Positions 56,109 to 64,000 of a DNA stretch of 64,000 nt are shown here, piece after piece. The notes under the pieces were generated by a model. That model was not told the origin of the DNA. It did no database searches and worked only from the letters and a program-made list of their open reading frames with translations. The translations under genes and the position numbers were made by a program. Position 1 is the stretch's first letter. Each line of letters starts with the position of its first letter. The DNA is from JAFLCM01 sp964510955 (lineage in GTDB: Bacteria; Planctomycetota; Phycisphaerae; Phycisphaerales; UBA1924): contig CAZEDW010000017.1 of NCBI GenBank assembly GCA_964510955.1, positions 21,942 to 85,941 on the forward strand. The letters run 5' to 3'.

Positions 56109-57173
56109 CTAGTCCTCGACGCCGGCGCGTCGGCCGTGAGAAAGCTCCGCCAGCGCCGCCAGCGTCCGCGCGGCCCGCCCGCACATGATGGCCTCGCGCG
56201 CCAGCGCCAGCGCCGGTTCCCATTTCTCCGCCAGCCCGCCGACGATCATCGCCGCCGCGGCGTTCAGGGCCACGATGTCCCGCGCCGGCCCCAGCTCGGG
56301 GGCGCGCTCCGGCCCGATGATGCGCCCGATCAGGCCCGCGGACTCCTCCGGCGTCGTCGCCGCGAACTGGCCCGCGTGCGACCGCGAGATCCCCAGCACG
56401 ATCGGGTCGAACGTCCGCGTCTCGAGCATCGGCCCGCGCACGCGCGCGATGAACGAGAGGTCCCGCGTCGTCAGCTCGTCCATGCCGTCCAGCCCGTGAA
56501 CCACCATCGCGTCGTCGCAGCCCAGCTCGATCAGCGCCTGCGCCACCAGCGGCGCGTAGCGGCCGTCCCAGACACCCAGCAGCTGCCGGCGTGCCCCCGC
56601 CGGGTTGCACAAGGGGCCGAGCAGGTTGAAAACCGTCGGGAACCCCAGGCTCTTGCGCGGCCCGGCGGCGAACTTCATGGCCGGGTGATGGTTCACCGCG
56701 AAGCTGAAGCACACGCCCGCCACATCGAGGCATCGCGCCTGGACATCGGCAGCGGCATCGATGTTCACACCCAGCAGCGCCAGCACTTCCGCCGAGCCCC
56801 GCCCGGTGCGCGAACGCCCCCCGTGCTTCGCCACCCGCAGCCGCCGGACCGGCCCCGTCCCCCGGGCGGCGGCGGCCACGATCGCGGCCGCCGTCGAGAT
56901 GTTGAAGGTCTTGGGCGCCCCCCCGGTCCCGCAGGTATCGACCAGCGGGCGCGCGGCGTCCGGCGGCGCCGGAACCGGCGTGACGTGGCGACGCATGGCA
57001 GCGGCCCCCGCCACCAGCTCATCCAGCGTCACGCCCTTGACCGCCAGCAGCGCCAGCATTGCCGCCACCTGCATCTCGTTGGCCTGCCCCGTGAGCACCA
57101 GCTCGAACGCGCGCGCCGCGTCCTCGCGTGAGAGCGAGCGACCGGCCAGGAGTTGCTGCAGCACTTGTTGCAT
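56109..57173 (-). CDS. trpD: anthranilate phosphoribosyltransferase
   Basis: Second step of tryptophan synthesis: anthranilate plus PRPP. 354 aa. Motifs DTCGTGGAP (about 79-87), NISTAAAIV (about 91), KHGGRS (about 117), RKSLGFPTVFNLLGPLCNP and VVHGLDGMDE. The KHGNR of most relatives is KHGGR here. It is not next to other trp genes; the genes downstream on the same strand are the O-GlcNAc transferase and the kinase. Confidence 0.94.
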   Translation of the reverse strand: MQQVLQQLLAGRSLSREDAARAFELVLTGQANEMQVAAMLALLAVKGVTLDELVAGAAAMRRHVTPVPAPPDAARPLVDTCGTGGAPKTFNISTAAAIVAAAARGTGPVRRLRVAKHGGRSRTGRGSAEVLALLGVNIDAAADVQARCLDVAGVCFSFAVNHHPAMKFAAGPRKSLGFPTVFNLLGPLCNPAGARRQLLGVWDGRYAPLVAQALIELGCDDAMVVHGLDGMDELTTRDLSFIARVRGPMLETRTFDPIVLGISRSHAGQFAATTPEESAGLIGRIIGPERAPELGPARDIVALNAAAAMIVGGLAEKWEPALALAREAIMCGRAARTLAALAELSHGRRAGVED

Positions 57174-57321
57174 CGGGGCGTAGGGTAGAGGATCAAACCG
57201 GCCGCGGTGCCGACCCGGGACGCTCCGGGGCTTCTGTGTGACCGTCGCACTCGTTCCAGCGGTCCCCCCGCGTCGCTTCCCGCGCATGGCATCCTCCGCC
57301 CCCAGGACATATCGTCCGCCG

Positions 57322-58545
57322 ATGGACCCCAAACGAATCCACGAGCTCGTCCGCGAGGTCCTTCCCCGTGTCACCGCCATCCGCCACGACCTGCACCGGC
57401 ACCCCGAGCTGAGTTTCCACGAGCACCGCACCAGCGGCGTGGTGCAGCGCGAGCTCGGCGCACTTGGGATCCGGTTTGTCGCGGGGCTTGGGGCGCCCAA
57501 CGCCGGGGACAAGGGCACCGGGGTGCTGGGCTTTCTTCCCGCGTCCACCCCCACCGCAACCAGCACGATCGCGCTCCGCGCGGACATGGACGCCCTTCCG
57601 ATCCAGGAGACTGCGGGTGACCAGGACAGGCCCCACGCCTCGTGCACACCTGGGGTCATGCACGCCTGCGGGCACGACGGGCACACGTCCATGCTGCTCG
57701 GCGCCGCGATGGTGCTCTCCAAGCTCCCCCACCGCCCCAACAACGTGCTCTTTGTGTTCCAGCCCGCCGAAGAGGGCGGGGCAGGCGCCGAGAAAATGGT
57801 CCGCGACGGCGTGCTCGACGGTCGTGTCCTGGGTTCCAGGGCGGACATGATCTTCGGCCTGCACGGCTGGCCCGAGCTGGAGCGCGGCGCCGTGGAGACC
57901 CGCGATGGGCCGATGCTCGCCGCCACCGATGATTTCGTGGTCACGGTTCAGGGCCGCGGCTGCCACGCCGCCCAGCCCAACACGGGGGTGGACGCGATCG
58001 TCGTCGGGGCCCAGATCGTGACGGCCCTGCAGACCATCTCGTCGCGGCGATTCAGCCCGTTCGAGCCGGTCGTCGTCACCGTGGGCCAGTTCAACGCGGG
58101 GACCGCCAACAACATCATCCCCGATCAGGCGACGCTCATCGGAACCGTGAGAACCCTGAGCGACGGCGCACGCACGCTGGCGGAAGCCGAGTTTCGGCGG
58201 ATCGTGGTCCAGACGGCGCAGGCCGCCGGCGCCTCGGCGAACATCTCCTGGCACCGCGGATACCCGGTCACCTGCAACGACTCGGTCGCCACTGAACGGG
58301 TGAGGTCGGTGGCGCGGGCCCTGATCCCCGGCGCGCCCCTCCGGGACAGGGCTTTCCCGACCATGGGCGGAGAGGACTTTGCCTATTACGGCAGGGCGGC
58401 CAGGGCCTCGTTTTTCTTCCTGGGGCTGCGGAAACCAGGCTTCGAAATCGTGAATCTTCATACACCCGAGTTCGATTTTCCGGACGAGGTGCTCCCGCTT
58501 GGAATGGTCATGATGGCCGGACTTGCAGCCGCCCCCGCGAATTGA
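57322..58545 (+). CDS. M20-family amidohydrolase (N-acyl-amino-acid / hippurate hydrolase type)
   Basis: 407 aa. Metal-binding motifs HPELSFHE, RADMDALPI, HACGHDGHT (Cys 116, His 118), PAEEGGAGA (Glu 150/151) and the dimerisation domain with GRGCHAAQPNTGVDAI. These match the M20D group, which removes acyl groups from amino acids. No signal peptide with the ATG at 57322; in-frame upstream ATG/GTG codons exist but add no conserved sequence. Divergent from trpD. Confidence 0.9.
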   Translation: MDPKRIHELVREVLPRVTAIRHDLHRHPELSFHEHRTSGVVQRELGALGIRFVAGLGAPNAGDKGTGVLGFLPASTPTATSTIALRADMDALPIQETAGDQDRPHASCTPGVMHACGHDGHTSMLLGAAMVLSKLPHRPNNVLFVFQPAEEGGAGAEKMVRDGVLDGRVLGSRADMIFGLHGWPELERGAVETRDGPMLAATDDFVVTVQGRGCHAAQPNTGVDAIVVGAQIVTALQTISSRRFSPFEPVVVTVGQFNAGTANNIIPDQATLIGTVRTLSDGARTLAEAEFRRIVVQTAQAAGASANISWHRGYPVTCNDSVATERVRSVARALIPGAPLRDRAFPTMGGEDFAYYGRAARASFFFLGLRKPGFEIVNLHTPEFDFPDEVLPLGMVMMAGLAAAPAN

Positions 58546-58896
58546 CTGCATTTTGTTAGGTATGCCTGAGGGAATCGCCCGAATTTTCGAAGCCGATCGA
58601 GTGGGAGCGCGTCTCCCAGCCCGGCCCAGGAAAGCCCAAGTACGGTCTGCATCGCGGAATTCTGTGGATTCTTCTTGACCGACCACCCCCTTTCGCGCAA
58701 ACTAAACAAAGATCGTCTGAGAGGGATGAGACACGTCGCGGCTCAACCTCTGCGCGCTGATGCCCCTGGGGACCCTCAAAGGGAGCATGGGCAAGGCACG
58801 CAGGCCGCACTCACCCATCTCAGCCGTGCGATCCGTACCTGAGAGCTCTCTGTCAATGTTGACCGAGAGAGAGATTTTGTGAGTAGGAGGTTTCAG
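58546..58896 (+). other. long leader upstream of a PEP-CTERM-like gene
   Basis: 351 bases with no gene. It is visibly less GC-rich than the flanks in two places. A TTGACC (58675-58680) is followed after 17 bases by CAAACT, at best a weak promoter. Inverted GAGAGCTCTC at 58841-58850 and a GAGAGAGAGA run lie close to the start codon. The region ends with a near-perfect AGGAGG. Confidence 0.45.
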
Positions 58897-59763
58897 ATGA
58901 AGAAGGTTCTTTCTGTTGCTGCCCTGGCCGCCCTCGCCGGCGCCGCCAATGCGCAGTCGGCTTTGGACCAGGCCGTCGAGCTCGTCAAGAGCGACGTGCA
59001 CGTCCGTCAGTCCGTCACCAGCGGCCGCGTTGCCGGCTCCGTGGTGTGGGACACCAAGTACAACACCGCCATCACCGGCACGGGCAGCACCCCCCGTACG
59101 TTCATGAACACCCCGATCGCGTCGCTCGCGGGCTCGGGCACCCTGGCCCTCACCGGCCTTGACTGCACCGTCGCGAACTTCAACACGACGGCCCTGAACG
59201 TGACGGCCCTGCGCCTGAACGCCTACTTCTGGGGCGGCTTCGGCACCGGCACCAACGCCACCGACCTGGTCTTCACGAACCTGCTCGCCCAGGGCACGGT
59301 CGACTTCAACGTCGGCACCGGCTTCTCCTTCGGCGCCAGCACCTTCCTCGACATCGGCGCCGCCCTCGGCACCCCCGATGCCTCCCAGGCGGTTGACATC
59401 AGCGCCCTGAACATCAGCGTGCCGGTCAACGGCCTCGCGGGCGTGACCTTCAACTGGCAGGTCGGCATCAGCGGCGGAGCTCTCGCGAGCAACGCCGGCA
59501 TCACCAGCGGCCTGATCACCAGCCTCACCACCCCGGCCGCCGGCCCCCAGACCGTGGGCGTCAACGCCTTCGGCGCCGCCGGCGGGTTCTTCCGCAATGC
59601 CTCCGGTCTCACCACCGGTAACTTCCAGAACAACGACTCCCGCAACTTCACCGGCGCGTCCAACACCGCCGTCGCCTACCGCCTCTACGCCACCCCGACC
59701 CCCGGCGCGGCCTCTCTGCTCGGCGTGGCCGGCATCGCCGCCATCCGCCGCCGTCGCGCCTGA
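58897..59763 (+). CDS. secreted protein with PEP-CTERM-like tail (RRRRA end)
   Basis: 288 aa. TAGGAGG is ideally placed before the ATG, and a strong terminator follows, suggesting high expression. Signal peptide at residues 1-20 (ends GAANAQ). The core is Gly/Ala/Thr/Asn-rich, beta-strand-like, low in charged residues, of no recognised family. The tail PTPGAASLLGVAGIAAIRRR is a PEP-CTERM-like signal. Possibly an abundant surface protein (inference). Confidence 0.8.
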   Translation: MKKVLSVAALAALAGAANAQSALDQAVELVKSDVHVRQSVTSGRVAGSVVWDTKYNTAITGTGSTPRTFMNTPIASLAGSGTLALTGLDCTVANFNTTALNVTALRLNAYFWGGFGTGTNATDLVFTNLLAQGTVDFNVGTGFSFGASTFLDIGAALGTPDASQAVDISALNISVPVNGLAGVTFNWQVGISGGALASNAGITSGLITSLTTPAAGPQTVGVNAFGAAGGFFRNASGLTTGNFQNNDSRNFTGASNTAVAYRLYATPTPGAASLLGVAGIAAIRRRRA

Positions 59764-59808
59764 TCGAGTTCCGATCTCTGGATCGACTCTCAGAATCTGC
59801 TACTCACG

Positions 59809-59846
59809 ACCCCCGACGCCCTCCGGCGTCGGGGGTTTTGTTTTTG
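59809..59846 (+). terminator. intrinsic terminator
   Basis: Perfect 12-bp stem (59809-59820 with 59825-59836), CTCC loop, followed by TTTGTTTTTG. Lies 45 bases after the stop of the PEP-CTERM-like gene. The clearest rho-independent terminator in the window. Confidence 0.9.
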
Positions 59847-60192
59847 CCTGGCTGAGCCTGTGCACCGAGCACATGCCCAATCACGTCCTATAATAACGTT
59901 CTCCAGTTGCTCCAGACGTGGTCGCCGGCATAAACGGAAGGCCGGATTCTGGCGTTTCACGTCCGATTGGGGTTTCCACTGGATCAACGGGGCGGCTATG
60001 GCAGTATCATGATGTATGCGGCCTCGCGCACAGGCGGGCCGCGCTCAGAGTCCAGGGCGTGAGAAACTGGGAGCCCCATGCGCCGTTCGCCTTTGCCGGC
60101 GAGCGAATCGCATTGCACAGCAGTCTGGGAATGGCCTTGCACCGGAGTCGTTCCGGGGCCGCCCGGCGTTCTTGAGGGAGCAGGAGAGAGTC
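59847..60192 (+). other. intergenic region and leader of the second PEP-CTERM-like gene
   Basis: 346 bases with no supported gene. TATAAT at 59889-59894 is a perfect -10 hexamer in an unusually AT-rich patch, but no TTGACA-like -35 sits at the right distance. The stretch ends with AGGAGAG before the ATG at 60193. Confidence 0.45.
59889..59894 (+). promoter_or_regulatory. candidate -10 element
   Basis: TATAAT, in a short AT-rich island directly after the preceding terminator and about 300 bases before the next start codon. No matching -35 box, so an activator-dependent or chance site is possible. Confidence 0.35.
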
Positions 60193-60960
60193 ATGAAGGC
60201 AGCATCGTGCATTCTGCTGGTGGCCGCCGTCGCGGGGTCCGCCACCGCGCGGCCCACGCCGACCGGGACAGACCCCGTTTCGTTTGCCGGGACAGCGCAC
60301 CCCTTATCGGAAGGGATCATGGGGGCCGTCCGCAGCCTTCAATACCAGAACGTCCCGGTGGGCGCTGAGACGGTGTTCACCACCGGGAGCAGCCCCCGGA
60401 CCAGCGGAGGCGACGACGTCACCCTTGCAGGCTCCAATGTCCTGCTCACGTCGATGCGCTTCGGCTTCTCGACCAGCGGCGTTCAGCCGAACTTCGACGC
60501 GCGCATCCGCCTCTGGGACACCATCGACGTCGCCGGCAACTTCGGCGGGTCGCTCCTGGCTGACGTCCGCGTGAGCTTCACCGGTGTCGCGGCCGGCACG
60601 TTCCTCAGCAACCCGATCGATCTGACCTCGCTTGTCGGCGGCGGGGCAACCGTGCCGGACAACAACTTCGGGTTCCAGATTTCGTTCCTCAACCCCGGCA
60701 CCACCGCCCTGGTGCCCAGCGACCGCGTCACGTACCTCTTTGACGGCACCGGCGTCAACATGGGGTGGTCCGACGACGTCTACTGGCGCGATGTCAACAA
60801 CGACCAGGTGATCGTCGCGTCCGAGTCGCGGAACTTCGGCGGCGGCGCCAACCTCGCCAACATGGTCCTGGAGTTCGAGGGTACACCGCTCCCCGCGCCC
60901 GGCCCCGTCGGGCTGATGGCCCTGGCCGGCTTCGCCGCGGCTCGGCGCCGACGCGCCTGA
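60193..60960 (+). CDS. secreted protein with PEP-CTERM-like tail (second of a pair)
   Basis: 255 aa. AGGAGAG precedes the ATG. Signal peptide at residues 1-19 (ends SATARP). Beta-rich core with a DxNNDQ acidic loop near 200, unrecognised. Tail LPAPGPVGLMALAGFAAARR ends in RRRRA, almost the same ending as the neighbour at 58897, though the cores share no obvious similarity. Followed by its own terminator. Confidence 0.8.
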   Translation: MKAASCILLVAAVAGSATARPTPTGTDPVSFAGTAHPLSEGIMGAVRSLQYQNVPVGAETVFTTGSSPRTSGGDDVTLAGSNVLLTSMRFGFSTSGVQPNFDARIRLWDTIDVAGNFGGSLLADVRVSFTGVAAGTFLSNPIDLTSLVGGGATVPDNNFGFQISFLNPGTTALVPSDRVTYLFDGTGVNMGWSDDVYWRDVNNDQVIVASESRNFGGGANLANMVLEFEGTPLPAPGPVGLMALAGFAAARRRRA

Positions 60961-61013
60961 CCTGCTTCGCACAGTCCCCGCAGACCGTGAGTCTCGGTCT
61001 GCTCTCCTTTGGC

Positions 61014-61045
61014 TCCCGCCGACCTCCGGGCCGGCGGGGGTTTTT
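61014..61045 (+). terminator. intrinsic terminator
   Basis: Stem CCCGCCG (61015-61021) with CGGCGGG (61032-61038), a 10-base loop, then GGTTTTT. A smaller inverted repeat AGACCG/CGGTCT (60982-61000) precedes it. Ends the PEP-CTERM-like gene; lies between it and the convergent lipoprotein gene. Confidence 0.75.
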
Positions 61046-61058
61046 CACTCAGCACCGG

Positions 61059-62240
61059 CTATTTCATCGCGCTGGGATCGGCCACGATATCGATCGGGAT
61101 CGTCGCCTCGGCCTCGGCCCCGGCGGCGTTGCCGCGGTCGGTCATCCTCACCTTGAGCACGTACGGGCCGACGCTCAGCGTGGCCGGCAGGTCCACCCGC
61201 TGAACCACGAAGAAGTCGCGGCGTGGATTGCGTGAGAAGTCGGTGATCGCCTGGGGGTCTTTCCGCCAGGCGACCAGGTCGCGGCCCCGGGCGTTCGCCG
61301 AGCCGTCACCGGCGTACAGCGTCAACTCCTGTGACAGCTCGACCTTGAAGCCGTCGCCCTTGTCGCCGCCGGCCTGGCGGGTCGCGAACCCGTCCACCTC
61401 GACGTAGACGATGACGGTGTTGACCCTGCCGGCAAGCATTTTGTAGGTGGGGCCGGGATGGGGCAGCTCGGTGTAGAGGCCGAAGCCCTCGACGCGGGTG
61501 CACAGCAGCGCCCGGGACACCTTGAAATCTGCCCACGCCGCGACCTTGCGCGCGAACTCACCCGCCGCCTTGCGCAACCCCTTTGCATCGGGGCCGGCGG
61601 CGCCGCTCTGAAGGTCTCGCCAGGCGCGGTACAGCTCCAGCTCCTGAGCCGTGAGCGCCTTCTCGAGCGCGGCCACCTGGCCCTTGTCGGCATCGGGGCG
61701 GCTGGATAGCCGGATCAACTCGGACAGCGGGTCTCCCGGCGAGGGGACCGGGGCCGACTCGGCGGGCAGCGAAGCGGCCACCACGGGCACAGCCGGAGCC
61801 GGCGTGGGCACGGCGTGCGTGGACGGAGCCTGGGACTCGGTGCCGGGCGTCGAGGCCCCGGCGTCGGGTTCACTGGCGCGGGGCGTACCGGGAAACACCT
61901 GCGGCGCTTCAGAAACCGCCCGCCCCTGCGAAGGGCGCGGCATCGCCCGCCCCGACGGTTCGCCGGCCTTCACCAGCCCGTTGGCCTTGGCGCGATCGAG
62001 CCACTCCTGCAACGCCGTATCGCCCTGGGGGATCTGCGCCGTCTCCTCGGCGGCGGCGGCCCGGCGCTTTTCCTGATCGGCCTTGACGCGGTCGATGGGT
62101 TGCGAGGAGTCCGACGCCACGGTGCGAGCCCCGCCCGCACCGGGACCGCCGGACGTACCGCAGCCGGCGACGAGGCCCGCCGCGAAAACCAGCAGAACTT
62201 GGAATGCCTTCCCCGGGGTGCTGCATCGTCCGTGACGCAT
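61059..62240 (-). CDS. lipoprotein of unknown function
   Basis: 393 aa. AGGAG lies 7 bases before the ATG. Lipoprotein signal with lipobox LVAGC (Cys about 27), then a 110-residue Pro/Ala/Thr-rich low-complexity linker, a helical region (about 165-225) and a C-terminal beta domain with VNTVIVYVEVDGFATRQ and FFVVQRVDLPATLSVGPYVL. No family recognised. Probably tethered to a membrane with the folded domain held away by the linker. Confidence 0.75.
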   Translation of the reverse strand: MRHGRCSTPGKAFQVLLVFAAGLVAGCGTSGGPGAGGARTVASDSSQPIDRVKADQEKRRAAAAEETAQIPQGDTALQEWLDRAKANGLVKAGEPSGRAMPRPSQGRAVSEAPQVFPGTPRASEPDAGASTPGTESQAPSTHAVPTPAPAVPVVAASLPAESAPVPSPGDPLSELIRLSSRPDADKGQVAALEKALTAQELELYRAWRDLQSGAAGPDAKGLRKAAGEFARKVAAWADFKVSRALLCTRVEGFGLYTELPHPGPTYKMLAGRVNTVIVYVEVDGFATRQAGGDKGDGFKVELSQELTLYAGDGSANARGRDLVAWRKDPQAITDFSRNPRRDFFVVQRVDLPATLSVGPYVLKVRMTDRGNAAGAEAEATIPIDIVADPSAMK

Positions 62241-62344
62241 GGAATGAACTCCTGAACGCGGCTCCGCCGCGCGGGGAGGATATCGGCTCGGGGGGCGGCG
62301 GGCGAGCAGCCGGGGGTGTCAGGGGGAACGGTTTCCTGCCACGT

Positions 62345-64000
62345 TCAACTGCACCCGAATCCGGCCAGCAACAGCTCAAGATCCAGCAAGTCCACCACCG
62401 TGTCCACGTTCAGATTCGCCGGATCGCACAGCGGCACGGTCCGCCCGTACTTCAGCAGCAGCAGCACAAGGTCGGCGGTGTCGGTCCGCCCGTCGCCATT
62501 GATATCCCCCGCGCACCGCCCCGGCGACGCCAAGCACTCGTCCGGCACGCCGTCGGCGTCACAGTCCTTCACCAGCCCCATCGCGATCTCGGTGGCGTCG
62601 CCGATGGCGTTGTTGTTGCAATCGAACTCGCCGAGGCGGACGAAGAACACGTCCTGCTCGCCGTTGACGGTGGTGGCGATGACGGCGTTCGCTCCCACGT
62701 TGTCGGAGACCATGTCGTAGTAGTCACCGATCTTGAGCTGCTGGGGCCATCCGAGATAGGGGTACCACACCGGCGTGATGGCGATGCTCGGCTCGAACGA
62801 GTCGCCGTGATCGGTTGAATAGGTGTAGTACGTGCGGCAGGCGTTGTTGAACTCGGTGTCTTCGTGGGTGCTGTTGTAGATGACATCGAGGCGCCCGTTG
62901 GGCGCGACCGACAGCGTGCCGAACCACTGGGTCGAGTTGGTCGCGGGGTCGTCGTCGCTCACGCGGACGTAGGGGTCCCACGTCTGGCCCCCATCGCGGC
63001 TGCGTGTGAGGCGCAGTTCAAGCGGGTCAACGCCGTGGTTCGGCTTGACCGACGCGAGCACATACACCCACCCACGGGCCGGTCCGTGGCTGCGGTCCAC
63101 ATCGACATAGGCCTGGCCCGCGAGTCCCGCGGGGTTGACGATCAGGCCGCCCGCGAGGTCGCCGTCGAGCGGGGGCGGGGACATCGCCTGGAACATGGGC
63201 GCTTCCACGCTCGGATCACCGGCGTCGAGCGAGCGCACCAGCGACAGGCCGGGGGCCACGGCGTTGGTGCCGGCGACGTAGAGCTCGCCGTCGGGTCCGA
63301 GCGCGAGGGTGCCGAAGATCGGCGGGCCGCCGGGGAGCACCTGCGGGGCGTCGAAGAGTGGGTGGCCGGGGCGCAGGCGCGCGTACGTCTGCGGGTCAAA
63401 CGGGTTGGCGGCGGCGTTCCACGCGGTGTGAAGGGTGCCGCGGAGAGGGGACGGGGCGGGGGAGAGGTCAATGGTGATCCACGTCTTGTCGCCGCCGTAG
63501 ACCGGCTCGGAGAGCGTCCAGTGCGCTCCGCCGTCGGTGGAGGTGAACAAGCCGGGGAGCAGGTCGCTCTTGTCGCTGGGAACGTGCAGGCTGGAGTAGT
63601 AGAACGTGCCGTCGGGCCCGGCCCGCAGCACGGGGTCGGAGCGGAACACGCCGGGGTCCAGCGGGCCGACGATTGTCCAAGTCCGTCCGGCGTCGCGCGA
63701 AACGGCGCAGCCGGCCTGGCGAAAACTCGATGCAACGCTGTCGAACTGGCGCCAGCCAACAGCGAGGCGGCGCGGATCGGTGGGGTCCACGGCGATGGAG
63801 GGCTCGTTGGCCGCGTCGCCGGTGATGTTGAGGCCCGCGCCGTCGGTGTTCACCTGGCGCACGAAGATCGGTACGCCGCCCTTCGGCGCGGTCGGCTGCG
63901 GCGAGCGTGAATCGCACGGCACGGTTCGGAACTGAGAGGCCGGCGCGGGCGCGGCGGGCATCGCGTTCCGCTCGGCGCCGACGCACGCCGGCGCCGCGGC
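62345..64000 (-). CDS. BNR/sialidase-like secreted protein with dockerin-like end (5' truncated)
   Basis: At least 551 aa; the frame is still open at the window edge. An ATG exists at 63961, but the codons before it read as a plausible Ala-rich continuation, so the true start and signal peptide probably lie outside. Repeated SRDAGRTW, STDGGAHW, SRDGGQTW and STDHGDSF are Asp-box (BNR) units of a six-bladed propeller. Near the C-terminus come CxxNNxxD / DCDADGVPDEC loops (thrombospondin-3-like) and two dockerin-like loops (DINGDGRTDTADLV and a second less regular one), ending FGCS. Confidence 0.8.
   Translation of the reverse strand, partial: AAAPACVGAERNAMPAAPAPASQFRTVPCDSRSPQPTAPKGGVPIFVRQVNTDGAGLNITGDAANEPSIAVDPTDPRRLAVGWRQFDSVASSFRQAGCAVSRDAGRTWTIVGPLDPGVFRSDPVLRAGPDGTFYYSSLHVPSDKSDLLPGLFTSTDGGAHWTLSEPVYGGDKTWITIDLSPAPSPLRGTLHTAWNAAANPFDPQTYARLRPGHPLFDAPQVLPGGPPIFGTLALGPDGELYVAGTNAVAPGLSLVRSLDAGDPSVEAPMFQAMSPPPLDGDLAGGLIVNPAGLAGQAYVDVDRSHGPARGWVYVLASVKPNHGVDPLELRLTRSRDGGQTWDPYVRVSDDDPATNSTQWFGTLSVAPNGRLDVIYNSTHEDTEFNNACRTYYTYSTDHGDSFEPSIAITPVWYPYLGWPQQLKIGDYYDMVSDNVGANAVIATTVNGEQDVFFVRLGEFDCNNNAIGDATEIAMGLVKDCDADGVPDECLASPGRCAGDINGDGRTDTADLVLLLLKYGRTVPLCDPANLNVDTVVDLLDLELLLAGFGCS

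Noticed and set aside
58675..58703. TTGACC - 17 bases - CAAACT as a promoter for the PEP-CTERM-like gene at 58897.
   Set aside because: The -10 part matches only three of six positions; kept only as a remark in the leader entry.

Overview
The window is 64 kb of dense, GC-rich bacterial chromosome with about 50 protein genes, no rRNA or tRNA that I can recognise, and no insertion sequence, prophage or CRISPR array. Several traits together point to a member of the Planctomycetota, most likely class Phycisphaerae. Secreted proteins end either in a dockerin-like pair of repeats or in a PEP-CTERM-like tail (PxPG, hydrophobic stretch, RRR). Three membrane proteins carry a CPRCGYDLSG-type zinc ribbon. 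A type II secretion or type IV pilus operon encodes unusually large pseudopilins. The assignment is inference; no marker gene such as 16S rRNA is present.

Layout. 1-9.9 kb is housekeeping: pgsA-pgpA (phosphatidylglycerol synthesis), a DUF1801 protein with a small channel-like membrane protein, an isolated GspE/PilB ATPase, a stand-alone CoaB domain, a secreted esterase, a methyltransferase, a lipoprotein-rhodanese pair, thymidine kinase and an exported peroxiredoxin. 10-19.7 kb mixes secreted proteins (dockerin type, PEP-CTERM type, HAF repeat) with mutY, a histidine kinase, glyA and two tandem zinc-ribbon membrane paralogues. 19.8-36.6 kb is one minus-strand block: pilT, then gspE-gspF and six pseudopilin genes, four junctions of which are 4-base ATGA/GTGA overlaps. 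36.9-44.3 kb holds a dockerin protein, a large secreted protein with a C-terminal S74-type chaperone domain, uppS, rlmN, a small secreted protein and a third zinc-ribbon membrane protein. 44.5-58.5 kb holds HEAT-like and TPR proteins, an RsbV/RsbW-like pair, glycerate kinase, a DinG-like helicase, a P-domain secreted protein, a minus-strand group trpD / SPINDLY-type O-GlcNAc transferase / Ser-Thr kinase, and an M20 amidohydrolase. 58.9-64 kb holds two PEP-CTERM-like secreted proteins, each followed by a good intrinsic terminator, a lipoprotein, and a 5'-truncated BNR-type dockerin protein running off the window.

How the genes fit together. The strongest functional unit is the secretion/pilus operon. 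It supplies an assembly ATPase, a platform protein, a retraction-type ATPase and a full set of G/H/I/J/K-like pseudopilins, but the window contains no secretin (GspD), no GspC/L/M and no prepilin peptidase. The many secreted proteins with two different C-terminal modules are plausible cargo or surface proteins, but no exosortase or cohesin partner is present here. MshEN-type N-terminal repeats occur in both GspE proteins and, in degenerate form, in front of the Ser/Thr kinase, hinting at a shared regulatory input. The most unusual element is the set of enlarged pseudopilins, above all the 1698-residue GspK-like tip protein.
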